Shown: in pieces, positions 1 to 7,885 of the stretch | Layout of the letters: each line of letters starts with the position of its first letter | Position numbering within the stretch: position 1 is the stretch's first letter | Assembly (NCBI GenBank): GCA_031552825.1 | Contig: JAVBMD010000020.1 | Location: forward strand, 1 to 61,098 | DNA from: WQXF01 sp031552825 | GTDB taxonomy: Bacteria; Bacillota; Clostridia; Christensenellales; Aristaeellaceae | Direction of reading: 5' to 3' | Length of the DNA stretch: 61,098 bases | The notes under the pieces: model-generated | What the model was told of the DNA's origin: nothing | The model's input: only the letters and a program-made list of their open reading frames with translations | Database searches by the model: none | Translations under genes and position numbers: made by a program

Positions 1-95
1 TGTTCGGCACGTTCCTCTTTGCGGTGCTCTCCGGCTGGGGCCGCGACTATGAGGGCAAGAATCATGAATCGCTGAAAGAGCCGCCGAAGAAGTAA
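1..95 (+). CDS. C-terminal end of an unidentified membrane protein (partial)
   Basis: The reading frame is open from the left edge and stops with TAA at 93-95, giving 30 residues. It begins with a hydrophobic stretch (FGTFLFAVLSGW) followed by a charged tail ending in KEPPKK, which looks like the last transmembrane helix and cytoplasmic tail of an integral membrane protein. A strong terminator follows 24 bases later, which supports this being a real gene end. The family cannot be named from so short a piece. Confidence 0.55.
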   Translation, partial: FGTFLFAVLSGWGRDYEGKNHESLKEPPKK

Positions 96-118
96 GGCGG
101 AAACAGGGCAAAAAGAAG

Positions 119-160
119 GATTCCTCACTGGCGTGCATACGTCGGCGGGGAATCTTTTTT
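119..160 (+). terminator. Intrinsic terminator after the left-edge gene
   Basis: A 15-base-pair stem with a few G-T pairs and one mismatch (119-154, apical loop TGCATA) is followed by six T residues. It sits directly downstream of the stop codon at 95. Confidence 0.75.
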
Positions 161-187
161 GTTGTTTCTTTTGGGGAGGAGTACGTT

Positions 188-678
188 GTTCTCTTTGGAG
201 AAGCCCAAAGAGAACCAGAAAGGCAATTGCGCCCGGGTTCGCCGTTGGGCCACTATGGGCATATGCTCGGCTACGGCGGGTGCTGCACATGTTCACCGCG
301 CCCATTGATCAAATAAATCTGATGGGCGCGTTTCACGTTCCGCACTTAATCCGCCGTGCGCCTTCGCAGGTACATGCCCCATGGCGTCCCCGGCTCCAAC
401 GGTCGCGGGGCTACGAACAAGCAAACATTACGACACAAACCGCACAGGTTGCGCAGGGACCCCAGCGCACATGCAAGGCGGAGTGCCCATGCGGCTCGTT
501 CTCTCGCAGCCGAGCGCAGGATCAGCGCCGGACCGGAGGCGCGGGCTTCCGGCCTTGGCCGGATTCAGGCCCGCGACGAACGTTGGTAGGCGCCCGGAGC
601 GAGGCAAGGATAGGCGCATGGGCGCTCTACGCTGCAGCGTGCGCCTACTTTTTCGGTTCCTTTTTGGCAAAAAGGAAC
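188..678. repeat. Non-coding, hairpin-rich intergenic element
   Basis: No convincing gene lies between 160 and 725. The stretch instead holds a series of perfect inverted repeats. These are GTTCTCTTTGG/CCAAAGAGAAC (188-198 and 205-215), CGCGCCCAT/ATGGGCGCG (297-305 and 322-330), TAGGCGCA/TGCGCCTA (611-618 and 640-647) enclosing the palindrome ACGCTGCAGCGT, and GTTCCTTTTT/AAAAAGGAAC (656-665 and 669-678). The two outermost hairpins bound a block of about 490 bases, which suggests one inserted unit or a structured RNA. Open frames here lack ribosome binding sites and have composition typical of chance ORFs. Confidence 0.45.
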
Positions 679-724
679 ATCAATATCATTTCCCTTAACA
701 AACAACAGAAACCGAACCAACTCC

Positions 725-1645
725 CTACGCCCACGCAACAAACAGCACCGCGTATACTGACACCGCCACCAAAAAGCTGACGCTGGACGCCGCGCCATAT
801 AGCCGCGGATCGCAGCCAAAGGACTCGCTGTAGGCCATCGCGGCGTTGGATACCGGCGTGAACAGCGCCAGCGTCACCACCTTGGCGACCAGCGGATCCA
901 CCGGCAGCACGAAGAAGCACAGCAAACTAGCCGCCAGCGCGCCCGCATAGCGCAGCGACATCATGCGGATGAGATCGCGGATCACCGCGGCGTCTAGGTT
1001 AAAGTCCAGCACCATGCCGATGAAAGTCATCGCCAGGAACAGGTTGGCGCTGCCGACCTTGCTGGAAAAACTGAGCACGATGGGCGGAATGGACAGCCGC
1101 AGCGCGCTGAGGATGAGCAGCACCAGATAGACCACCAGTGCAGTGGAGGACAGCATGGTCTTGAGCACCTTCAGCGGGGAAAAGCGGATGCCCTGCCCAT
1201 CGTCCGATGCCAGCGACGACGCCAGAGAATAGTTGACGCCCATATTGAACAAACCGTTGGCGATATCGAACACCGCCAGCGCCATCAGCGCCGCCGCGCC
1301 CATATTGGCCAGCACAAAGGGCATGGCAAACGGCGCGACCAGATACCCGTTGCTTAAAAGCAGCGCCTGCGCGCGTGTCTTGGGCTCGCGGCGGCGGAAT
1401 AAGTAAATGCTGGCCAAATCCATCGCGAAGCAGGTCGCTAGCCCAATCAGAAAAATCGGCAGCAGCGACGCGATGTTCAGCGACATATCGAACCCCGCGA
1501 TGATCGCGCAGGGCATGGTCACATTGAGGATTAGCCACAGGAACAGCTTGCGGTATTGCGGGCCCAGGATGCCCTTGACTTTGAGCAGATAGCCCATCAC
1601 GATCATCGCGAGCAGCACGGAAAAATTGGACAAAACGTCTAACAT
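725..1645 (-). CDS. AEC (auxin efflux carrier) family transporter
   Basis: A 306-residue integral membrane protein with about ten hydrophobic helices, matching the usual 300-320 residues of the Mem_trans/AEC family. The ATG at 1645 is chosen because GGAGG lies four bases upstream; a longer frame would run into the preceding gene. AEC members move organic acids or amino-acid-derived anions, but the substrate here is unknown. It is the last gene of a minus-strand operon after an asparaginase and a thioredoxin-reductase-like enzyme, with 28 bases between it and the latter. An amino acid or dicarboxylate product of asparaginase is therefore a reasonable but unproven substrate. Confidence 0.8.
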   Translation of the reverse strand: MLDVLSNFSVLLAMIVMGYLLKVKGILGPQYRKLFLWLILNVTMPCAIIAGFDMSLNIASLLPIFLIGLATCFAMDLASIYLFRRREPKTRAQALLLSNGYLVAPFAMPFVLANMGAAALMALAVFDIANGLFNMGVNYSLASSLASDDGQGIRFSPLKVLKTMLSSTALVVYLVLLILSALRLSIPPIVLSFSSKVGSANLFLAMTFIGMVLDFNLDAAVIRDLIRMMSLRYAGALAASLLCFFVLPVDPLVAKVVTLALFTPVSNAAMAYSESFGCDPRLYGAASSVSFLVAVSVYAVLFVAWA

Positions 1646-1673
1646 GAAGCCTCCAAATGATGAAATATGGGCG

Positions 1674-2501
1674 CTATTCGCAGGCCGCCAGCCCTGCCAC
1701 ACAGCCCTCGCCCACCGCCTTGGCCACTTGCAGCGGCTGGCCGGTGCAATCCCCAGCGGCGAATACGCCCGGGATGCTGGTGCACATCTGCCGATCGACG
1801 CGGATGAACGGGCCATCGTGCGCCAGGCCGGGCAGCAGCGTGTCCAGCGCCATCGCGTCGCGCAGGATGAACAGCCCGTCCAGTGCGACCTCCTCGCCGT
1901 TGGCGTACACGCCGGTGCACTGTGTGTCGCCCAGGATGCGCTCGATCTTGCCGGTCATCACGCGCACATTTCCGGCCAGACCGTCGCCCACCTTGCCGTA
2001 ATACAGCACCTCGGCGGCCAGCGAAGCCAGGTAATTGGTTTCGGCCGGGGCGTGCGCGCTTTGGCCCAGCACGGCAATGCGTTTGCCGCGATAGAACATG
2101 CCGTCGCAGGTGGCGCAGTAGCTGACGCCGCGCCCTAGCAGTTGCTCCTCGCCGGGCAGCAGCTGCGGCTGCTTGGCGCCGGTGGCTAAAATGACGCGCC
2201 TGCATTCCACAAAGTCGTCGCCGATCGCCACCGCGAACGCGTCACCGGTTGGCATGATCTGCCGCGCCAGTCCCTCCTGGAAGACTGCGCCCATGGCCTG
2301 GGCGTGCGCGTGCAGCGTGTCGAGCAGCCCCGCGCCGGATGCATCGGGCAGGCCGGGGTAGTTGGTAATGTGTTCGGCCTTTTGCAGCCATCCGCGCTGG
2401 GCGGGGTTCCACAGCACCAATGCTTGTTTGTCGCGCTGGCGCACCTGGATGGCCGCCGACAGTCCGGCGGGACCACCGCCGATAATCACAACATCGTACA
2501 T
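1674..2501 (-). CDS. Thioredoxin reductase-like flavoprotein
   Basis: A 275-residue FAD protein: N-terminal dinucleotide-binding GGGPAG (residues about 8-13), a redox-active CATC motif (in VSYCATCDG), and the C-terminal FAD signature GVFAAGDCTG. This fits the low-molecular-weight thioredoxin reductase fold, though it is about 30 residues short. The second nucleotide-binding site reads GQSAHAPAE instead of the usual GGGDSAxEE, and no HRRxxxR NADPH-phosphate motif is visible. That resembles ferredoxin-dependent or DTR-type reductases of Clostridia. The ATG at 2501 follows AGAAAGGG. It lies 13 bases downstream of the asparaginase gene, in one operon. The electron donor is inferred only. Confidence 0.8.
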   Translation of the reverse strand: MYDVVIIGGGPAGLSAAIQVRQRDKQALVLWNPAQRGWLQKAEHITNYPGLPDASGAGLLDTLHAHAQAMGAVFQEGLARQIMPTGDAFAVAIGDDFVECRRVILATGAKQPQLLPGEEQLLGRGVSYCATCDGMFYRGKRIAVLGQSAHAPAETNYLASLAAEVLYYGKVGDGLAGNVRVMTGKIERILGDTQCTGVYANGEEVALDGLFILRDAMALDTLLPGLAHDGPFIRVDRQMCTSIPGVFAAGDCTGQPLQVAKAVGEGCVAGLAACE

Positions 2502-2514
2502 GAGCGTACCCTTT

Positions 2515-3516
2515 CTAGTCTGTAGTTCGCGGCCCGATCTCTCCGGCCACATTGGTGAGCATGCGCCGCGCCACTTCGCGCAAATCATCGGTCTGGCCCA
2601 ACACCCACATCAGCTTGGTGACCGCCGCCTCGGTGGTCATGTCGTGCGCGGGGATCACGCCCTGCGCGGCCAGCTGCTTGCCTACGGCGTAGAGCGAGAG
2701 ATCGGTGCTGTCGTAGAGGCATTGGCTGGTCACCACCACTGCGACGTTGCGGGCGCGCAGCGCGTGCAGGCTGTCGAGCAGGTTGCGGCGCAGGTGGTGC
2801 AGGCCGCCCACGCCGAAGGCCTCGATCACCACACCGCGATAGCCCAATTCGCCCAGCGTCTCCAGCAGCGCCGGGCGCGTGCCGGGGATCAGCTTGATTA
2901 GGCACACGTCGGCGCAAAGGCGCGTATCCAGCGCGAACCGGCCGGTGATGGGTTGGGGGTGCGTAAAGTGTACGCCGCGCGCGTCCAGCGCCCCGGCGGG
3001 CGGGCTGTTGACGCTGCCGAAAGCGTCGAAGGCCATCGCGCGCATTTTGAAGGCGCGCGCGCCCTGAATGATCTCGTGGTCGAACACCACGTACACGCCG
3101 GGTACCCCGGCGCACGCGGCGGCGAAGGCGTCGGCAAGGTTGCTGCGCGCATCGCCCGCCAGATCGGTGATGGGCAGCTGTGAGCCGGTCAGCACCACCG
3201 GCTTTGTGAGGCCGCGCAGCATGAACGAGAGCATGGCGGCGGTATAGGCCATCGTATCGGTGCCGTGGGTGATGACCACGCCATCGTAGGTCTCCAGCGC
3301 GGCAAAGGTGGCCTCGGCGATGCCGCGCCATTCCTCGGGCTGGATGTTGGCGCTGTCCAGCGACAGGATGTCGACGGCGTCCGCCGCGCACAGGCGCTCC
3401 AGCCCGGGCAGGTAGGCCATCAGCTCCGACGCCGCCAGCGCCGGGGCAAGCCCGTCCTCCCCGCGCGAGGCGATGGTGCCGCCGGTGGCCAGCAGCTTGA
3501 TCCGCTTCTTTGGCAA
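2515..3516 (-). CDS. ansA: L-asparaginase (type I-like)
   Basis: Hydrolyses asparagine to aspartate and ammonia. The 333-residue protein has both signatures: ATGGTIAS at residues about 10-17, carrying the nucleophilic threonine, and HGTDTMAYTAAML near residue 90. It has no signal peptide, so it is cytoplasmic, as for type I enzymes. The start is TTG at 3516, supported by GGGAGG ten bases upstream; no ATG is suitably placed. It leads an operon with the thioredoxin-reductase-like gene and an AEC transporter, and is divergent from an ArsR-type regulator 82 bases away. Confidence 0.9.
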   Translation of the reverse strand: MPKKRIKLLATGGTIASRGEDGLAPALAASELMAYLPGLERLCAADAVDILSLDSANIQPEEWRGIAEATFAALETYDGVVITHGTDTMAYTAAMLSFMLRGLTKPVVLTGSQLPITDLAGDARSNLADAFAAACAGVPGVYVVFDHEIIQGARAFKMRAMAFDAFGSVNSPPAGALDARGVHFTHPQPITGRFALDTRLCADVCLIKLIPGTRPALLETLGELGYRGVVIEAFGVGGLHHLRRNLLDSLHALRARNVAVVVTSQCLYDSTDLSLYAVGKQLAAQGVIPAHDMTTEAAVTKLMWVLGQTDDLREVARRMLTNVAGEIGPRTTD

Positions 3517-3598
3517 GATAATAAGCCTCCCGCGTTTCGTGTTTTATGGTATACTATGGAGGAATCGAAACAATCGATGCATGAGGGGGTGCTGCCGA

Positions 3599-3961
3599 AT
3601 GGAGGAGGGCTGCGATTTTTGCGATGGAACGCTGATCCACGAGGACGTGGTGCGCAGCGTACACGCGCGGCTGCTGGCGTTGCCAAAGCGCGAACAGCTG
3701 GCCGATTTTTTCAAAGCCATGTCCGACGGCACCCGGCTGGGCATCCTGCACGCGCTGAGCCTGTCGGAGATGTGCGTGTGCGATCTGGCGGCGGTGTTGG
3801 GCATGAGCCAATCCTCGGTTTCGCATCAGCTTAAGTATTTGAAACAGATGCGGCTGGTGGCCAACCGCCGCGCTGGCAAGGTGGTCTACTATTCGCTGAT
3901 CGACCACCACCCGGGCGACATCATCCAGTTTGGCCTCGACCACGTGGAGGAGGAGGGCTAG
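3599..3961 (+). CDS. ArsR/SmtB-family metal-sensing repressor, CadC-like
   Basis: A 120-residue winged-helix repressor. It has an N-terminal CDFC pair and the helix motif EMCVCDLAAVLGMSQSSVSHQL, which combines the recognition helix with the CVC metal ligands of the CadC alpha3N site. A His/Asp-rich C-terminal helix (DHHPGD...LDHVEEE) resembles the alpha5 zinc site of CzrA. Known relatives release DNA on binding Cd, Pb or Zn. The start at 3599 has GAGGGGG nine bases upstream. A TATACT hexamer at 3550-3555 could be its -10. No metal exporter is adjacent, so the regulated target is unknown; the divergent asparaginase operon is the nearest candidate. Its TAG stop shares the CTAG tetranucleotide with the stop of the convergent GH65 gene. 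Confidence 0.85.
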   Translation: MEEGCDFCDGTLIHEDVVRSVHARLLALPKREQLADFFKAMSDGTRLGILHALSLSEMCVCDLAAVLGMSQSSVSHQLKYLKQMRLVANRRAGKVVYYSLIDHHPGDIIQFGLDHVEEEG

Positions 3962-6237
3962 CCCCGCTTCCCTTCCCAGCGGTCGGTCAGGCGCACCGGT
4001 CGCCCCCATACCGTCAACTCTAGCGGCTCCCCGTCCAGCAGGATGAGGGTGGCCGTTTCTTTTTCTCCGACCTTGGCGACATCCACGCGCAGCAGCCGCC
4101 CGCGATAGCCGATGGTGAAGGCGTAGCCCTGCCAGCAATCGGGCAGGAAGGGGGAGAAGGAAAGCCCGTCGGTTGTGCGCATTCCGGCAAAGCCCTGCGC
4201 GATGGACAGCCAGCCTCCGGCCATGGAGGTGATGTGCAGGCCGTCCTCGGTGTCGTTGTTGATGTTGTCCAGATCCAGCCGCGCGGTGCGGCGGTAGAAC
4301 GCCACCGCTTGGTCGCGCAGCCCCAGCTCGGCGGCCAGAATGCTGTGTACGCAGGGCGAGAGGCTGGATTCGTGTACCGTCATCGGCTCGTAAAATTCGA
4401 AGTTGCGGCGCTTGGTGTCGGCATCGTACAGATGGCCGAGAAAGTATAATCCCTGCAGCACGTCGGCCTGCTTGATGAAGCAACTGCGCAGGATGCGATC
4501 CCACGACCAATGCTGGTTGAGCGGGCGCTCCTCGGGCGGTAGCGCGTCGGCGGGCATAAGATCCTTATCGAGGAAGGTATCGTGCTGCACGAACACGTCG
4601 CGCGCCGCATCGTAGGGCAGGTACATGCGCGCGGCGATATCGGCATAGCGCGCCAGCGTGGCCGCGTCCAAGCCAAGCGCCGCTCGCTTTTCCTCGCCCG
4701 CCAGCGCCGCGCATTCGATGGTAAACTCGAGGCACCACTTGGCCATACGGTTGGTGTACCAGTTGTTGTTGACGTTGTTCTCGTACTCGTTGGGGCCGGT
4801 GACGCCGTGGATCATAAAACATCCCTTCGGCCGGTTTTCGTGTACCCGCCCCGCCCAGAAGGCGGCGATGCCCGCCAGCACGTCGATGCCGCGCGCGCGG
4901 ATGTACGCGGTATCGCCGGTGTAGCGCGCGTAATGAAAGATGGCGTAGGCGATGGCGGCGTTGCGGTGGATCTCCTCGAAGGTGATTTCCCATTCGTTGT
5001 GGCACTCGACGCCGGTGAAGGTCACCATGGGGTAGAGCGCGCCGGGCAATCCCTGCTGGCGGGCGTTGTGGTACGCGCCGTCCAACTGCAGGTAACGGTA
5101 GTGCAGCAGGTTTTCCGCGACCTCCTGCCCGGCGATCGCTAGGTACAGCGGGAAGCAATAGGCCTCGGTATCCCAATAGGTGGCGCCGCCGTACTTTTCA
5201 CCGGTGAAGCCCTTGGGCCCGATATTGAGACGCGGATCCTCGCCGTAGTAGGTGGAGAACAGCTGAAAGAGCGTGAAGCGGATGCCCTGCTGCGCCGCGT
5301 CGTCGCCGGTGATGGTCACGTCGGCGCGATCCCAGCGCACTTGCCAAGCCGCCGCGTGCGCGGCAAGCAGCGCGTCGAAGCCCAGCGCGTGCGCCGAGGC
5401 GGCGGCGGCGCAGGCCGCCGGGATCAGCGCGTCTCCGGCGTAGTCGCGGTCGGTGGCGACGGCGACGAACTTATCCAGCGCGGCGCGCTGCCCGGCGGCG
5501 ACCTGCGCCGCGAAGGGCGTACAGGCGAAACCGGGGCGTGCTTCGATGGGCTCCGGCATCATATCCGGCGCGGCGCAACGCATCGCCGCCGCTGCCGTAA
5601 AGCGCGGCGTGCCGAAGGGATTTTCTTTGGTGCGCGCGGAAACAAAGGCGGCTCCGCCTTGCTCGCCCGCGTCCCCGAAATCCCAGAATGTTTCGTCGTA
5701 GTTGCTGTCCAGATTGCGCACGTCGGCATCCAGCGCCGGGAGCAGGCGCACGGTGCAATCAAAGCTGGGCGTCACGGCGTAGCGCAGTGCCAGCACCTCG
5801 CGCCGGTCGATGGACACGAAGCGCTGGGTCTCCACCGACACCTCTCCCTTGGGCAGGCGCACCGTGAAGCTGCGCGAGAGCAGGCCGCGCCGCATATCCA
5901 GCGTGCGCGAGAAGCGGAGCGGCGGCATCTGCGCAAGATCGAGCTCCACCTCGTCGATCAGCACGCGCACCTCGATCAGGTTCATCGCGTTGATGACCTT
6001 GCCGAAGTACTGCGGATAGCCGTTTTTCCACCAACCGACCCGGGTTTTATCGGGATACCATACCCCGGCCAGATAGCTGCCCCGGTGCGTATCGCCGCTG
6101 TAACGCTCCTCGAAATTGCCGCGCATGCCCATCAGCCCGTTGCCGATGGAGGTGATGCTTTCGGCTAGGCGCAGGTGCTGCGGATCCAGCGAATTTTGCG
6201 TCAGCTGCCAGGGATGGATGTCAAACAGCGTGTGCAT
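3958..6237 (-). CDS. Glycoside hydrolase family 65 protein, probably maltose phosphorylase
   Basis: A 759-residue cytoplasmic enzyme of the inverting disaccharide phosphorylase family. Hallmarks are an N-terminal beta-sandwich, the catalytic-acid region TGPNEYENNVNNNWYTN (Glu near residue 484), and a C-terminal block FLDKDL...NQHWSWD...KQADVLQG typical of maltose phosphorylases. That subfamily converts maltose plus phosphate to glucose and beta-glucose-1-phosphate. Exact specificity (maltose, kojibiose, trehalose) is inferred from motif wording only. The ATG at 6237 follows GGAGGG. It is transcribed alone from its own promoter, without a neighbouring beta-phosphoglucomutase or sugar transporter in the window. 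Confidence 0.85.
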   Translation of the reverse strand: MHTLFDIHPWQLTQNSLDPQHLRLAESITSIGNGLMGMRGNFEERYSGDTHRGSYLAGVWYPDKTRVGWWKNGYPQYFGKVINAMNLIEVRVLIDEVELDLAQMPPLRFSRTLDMRRGLLSRSFTVRLPKGEVSVETQRFVSIDRREVLALRYAVTPSFDCTVRLLPALDADVRNLDSNYDETFWDFGDAGEQGGAAFVSARTKENPFGTPRFTAAAAMRCAAPDMMPEPIEARPGFACTPFAAQVAAGQRAALDKFVAVATDRDYAGDALIPAACAAAASAHALGFDALLAAHAAAWQVRWDRADVTITGDDAAQQGIRFTLFQLFSTYYGEDPRLNIGPKGFTGEKYGGATYWDTEAYCFPLYLAIAGQEVAENLLHYRYLQLDGAYHNARQQGLPGALYPMVTFTGVECHNEWEITFEEIHRNAAIAYAIFHYARYTGDTAYIRARGIDVLAGIAAFWAGRVHENRPKGCFMIHGVTGPNEYENNVNNNWYTNRMAKWCLEFTIECAALAGEEKRAALGLDAATLARYADIAARMYLPYDAARDVFVQHDTFLDKDLMPADALPPEERPLNQHWSWDRILRSCFIKQADVLQGLYFLGHLYDADTKRRNFEFYEPMTVHESSLSPCVHSILAAELGLRDQAVAFYRRTARLDLDNINNDTEDGLHITSMAGGWLSIAQGFAGMRTTDGLSFSPFLPDCWQGYAFTIGYRGRLLRVDVAKVGEKETATLILLDGEPLELTVWGRPVRLTDRWEGKRG

Positions 6238-6280
6238 GATGCTCCCTCCTATGCGCGAAAAAAGCGCGCCCGATAGGAAT

Positions 6281-6309
6281 ATCCTACCGGTGCGCGGCGG
6301 TGAAGTCAA
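6281..6309 (-). promoter_or_regulatory. Sigma-A promoter of the GH65 gene, overlapping a short inverted repeat
   Basis: On the minus strand, TTGACT (6304-6309) and TAGGAT (6281-6286) are separated by 17 bases. The -10 box lies inside the inverted repeat TAGGA-ATA-TCCTA (6274-6286), a possible operator. A second short GC-rich hairpin follows before the ribosome binding site. Confidence 0.6.
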
Positions 6310-6319
6310 TCAATTTGTC

Positions 6320-7204
6320 CTACAAAATTTCGTGATAGAGCGTGTTGTTGCCGCGCTCCTTGCGGCGGGTGAGCGCCTTGCGCGCGCGCTCCATCGCCTG
6401 CCGCCAAGAGGAATCGCTGGTCAGCATCATCGAGAGCCCGCAGGAGATGGTGACGCTGCGCGCGCCCTGCACGCTCTGCGCGGTCTCCACCAGCGCCACG
6501 CGGAAATCCTCGGCGCGCAGCAGCGCGTCCTTGAGCGAGATGTAGGTCAGCACCAGCATGAAGGAGGCGTCCTGCCAGCGGGCGACCAAGTCGTTTTGGC
6601 GAATCCACTGCTCCAATTGCAAGCCCATCTCGGCCAGCACGGCGTCGATCAGCTCCTGCCCCTGGCCGTCGCTGTATAGCGCGTCCAGATCGTCCAGCGA
6701 TACGAACAGGATGGCGGTGGAACGCTCGCCGTCGAGCAGGCTTTCCACTCCGGCGCGCTGGAAGGAATCGTAGTTGGCGTCCAGCCACTGCATCACCGAG
6801 GCTTGGTTGTGCATGCCCACGCGCGGCGTCAGCGCGCCCATGCGGCGCAGATCCTCGTAGATCACATCCAGCCGGTCGCGCTCCATCGAAAGCTCCTGCT
6901 CCTTGGCGGCCACCTCGGCGTAGTGCTCTGTCCAAGCGTTTTTCACACGCTGATAACGCCCCGCCAAGTACAGCAGCACCGTCACCAAGCACAACAGGCA
7001 GATGCCGATTGAAGAGAAGAAGATCAGCTGCGAGCGCTCGGTCAGGTCGGCTATGGCCTGCGCGGCGTCGGGCAGCGTGGCAAGCTGCGCGATCTGCGCG
7101 CCATAGAGCGTGTTGAGCGCGATGTACTGCGCGGCGATTAAAAAGCAGAACAGGAGCACCAGAATCCAGGCCACTCCTCGGATCATGTTGCGTAAGCGAT
7201 GCAT
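6320..7204 (-). CDS. Membrane protein with degenerate GGDEF domain
   Basis: A 294-residue protein with two N-terminal transmembrane helices (about residues 10-30 and 58-80), a short coiled linker, and a C-terminal domain with the nucleotide-cyclase fold (ILFVSLDDLDALYSD...). The signature GGDEF is replaced: the expected ARxGGDEF segment reads ARWQDASF. Catalysis of c-di-GMP synthesis is therefore very unlikely; such domains usually act as GTP or c-di-GMP sensors or as partners. The ATG at 7204 has AAGGAG seven bases upstream. It is relevant because a glycosyltransferase with putative c-di-GMP modules is encoded at 14513-16981. Confidence 0.75.
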   Translation of the reverse strand: MHRLRNMIRGVAWILVLLFCFLIAAQYIALNTLYGAQIAQLATLPDAAQAIADLTERSQLIFFSSIGICLLCLVTVLLYLAGRYQRVKNAWTEHYAEVAAKEQELSMERDRLDVIYEDLRRMGALTPRVGMHNQASVMQWLDANYDSFQRAGVESLLDGERSTAILFVSLDDLDALYSDGQGQELIDAVLAEMGLQLEQWIRQNDLVARWQDASFMLVLTYISLKDALLRAEDFRVALVETAQSVQGARSVTISCGLSMMLTSDSSWRQAMERARKALTRRKERGNNTLYHEIL

Positions 7205-7291
7205 CAGGTTCTCCTTTTTTTCTTTAGCGATAGGAAGAAACGATAGCGATGGAAAGAAATAATTCCGAAACATTTGTCTCAGATTTATTCC

Positions 7292-7321
7292 AATGTACGA
7301 CAAACCGGAGGGCTTTGTCAA
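7292..7321 (-). promoter_or_regulatory. Promoter of the degenerate-GGDEF gene
   Basis: On the minus strand, TTGACA (7316-7321) and TACATT (7292-7297) are spaced by 18 bases, about 90 bases upstream of the start at 7204. Confidence 0.55.
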
Positions 7322-7360
7322 TCGCTTCGGCGGCTTGAAATGAATTTTAATCATAATGGT

Positions 7361-7396
7361 AAAAAAATGAAGCCGCGCTTCATTTGGCGCGGCTTC
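7361..7396 (-). terminator. Intrinsic terminator after the TM2 gene
   Basis: On the minus strand, the stem GAAGCCGCGC/GCGCGGCTTC with an 8-base loop is followed by ATTTTTTT. It lies just past the stop of the TM2 gene at 7425. Confidence 0.85.
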
Positions 7397-7424
7397 GGGG
7401 GGAGGGGATTGGGGGAGATGGAAC

Positions 7425-7655
7425 TCAGTAAATCATTGGCAATCCCATGCCGTCGCGGAACCAGCCGAACAGCAGCGAGAAGGTATCGCATAGCCAGCCG
7501 ATGCCAAACAGACCGCCGGTGCAGGCATAGAGCAGCCCGGTGCCGATCTTGCCCGCGTAAAATCGGTGTACGCCGACACAGCCAAACACCAAGCAAAGAA
7601 GAAATGCCAGCCAGCGGCTGCGCGGGCTCACGGGGGCGTAGTAGGGTTGATACAT
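7425..7655 (-). CDS. TM2 domain-containing protein
   Basis: A 76-residue membrane protein with two transmembrane helices around a polar turn (CLVFGCVGVHRFYAGK...GLLY), the classic TM2 pattern with its conserved G-x-HRFY-x-G core. The function of bacterial TM2 proteins is not established. The ATG at 7655 is supported by GGAGGTG at optimal distance. It is monocistronic, with a terminator downstream, and divergent from the TelA-like gene. Confidence 0.85.
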   Translation of the reverse strand: MYQPYYAPVSPRSRWLAFLLCLVFGCVGVHRFYAGKIGTGLLYACTGGLFGIGWLCDTFSLLFGWFRDGMGLPMIY

Positions 7656-7795
7656 GAAGGCACCTCCTGCAAAATGCTTTAATTTTGTTTTCATCGTCGC
7701 TTTCGACAGGGATAGCGTAGCAGATTCGGCGCGCCCTTGCCGTAGAGGGACATTGAAAAAAGATGAGAAATCAATGAGAATGCATGCGCTGCCGC

Positions 7796-7824
7796 TTGCT
7801 CTTGCGCAAGGATTGCGCTATGAT
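7796..7824 (+). promoter_or_regulatory. Promoter of the telA-like gene
   Basis: TTGCTC (7796-7801) and TATGAT (7819-7824) are separated by 17 bases, about 60 bases before the start codon. Confidence 0.6.
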
Positions 7825-7885
7825 AGGGAGGAAATCGTTAACAAAATCTATTGCTCTGAACAACGGACAAGGAGGAACTGTCAAC

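Noticed and set aside
133..780. Open frames in the left intergenic region
   Set aside because: No ribosome binding sites, overlapping frames on both strands, Arg/Pro-rich chance composition and multiple hairpins; not coding.
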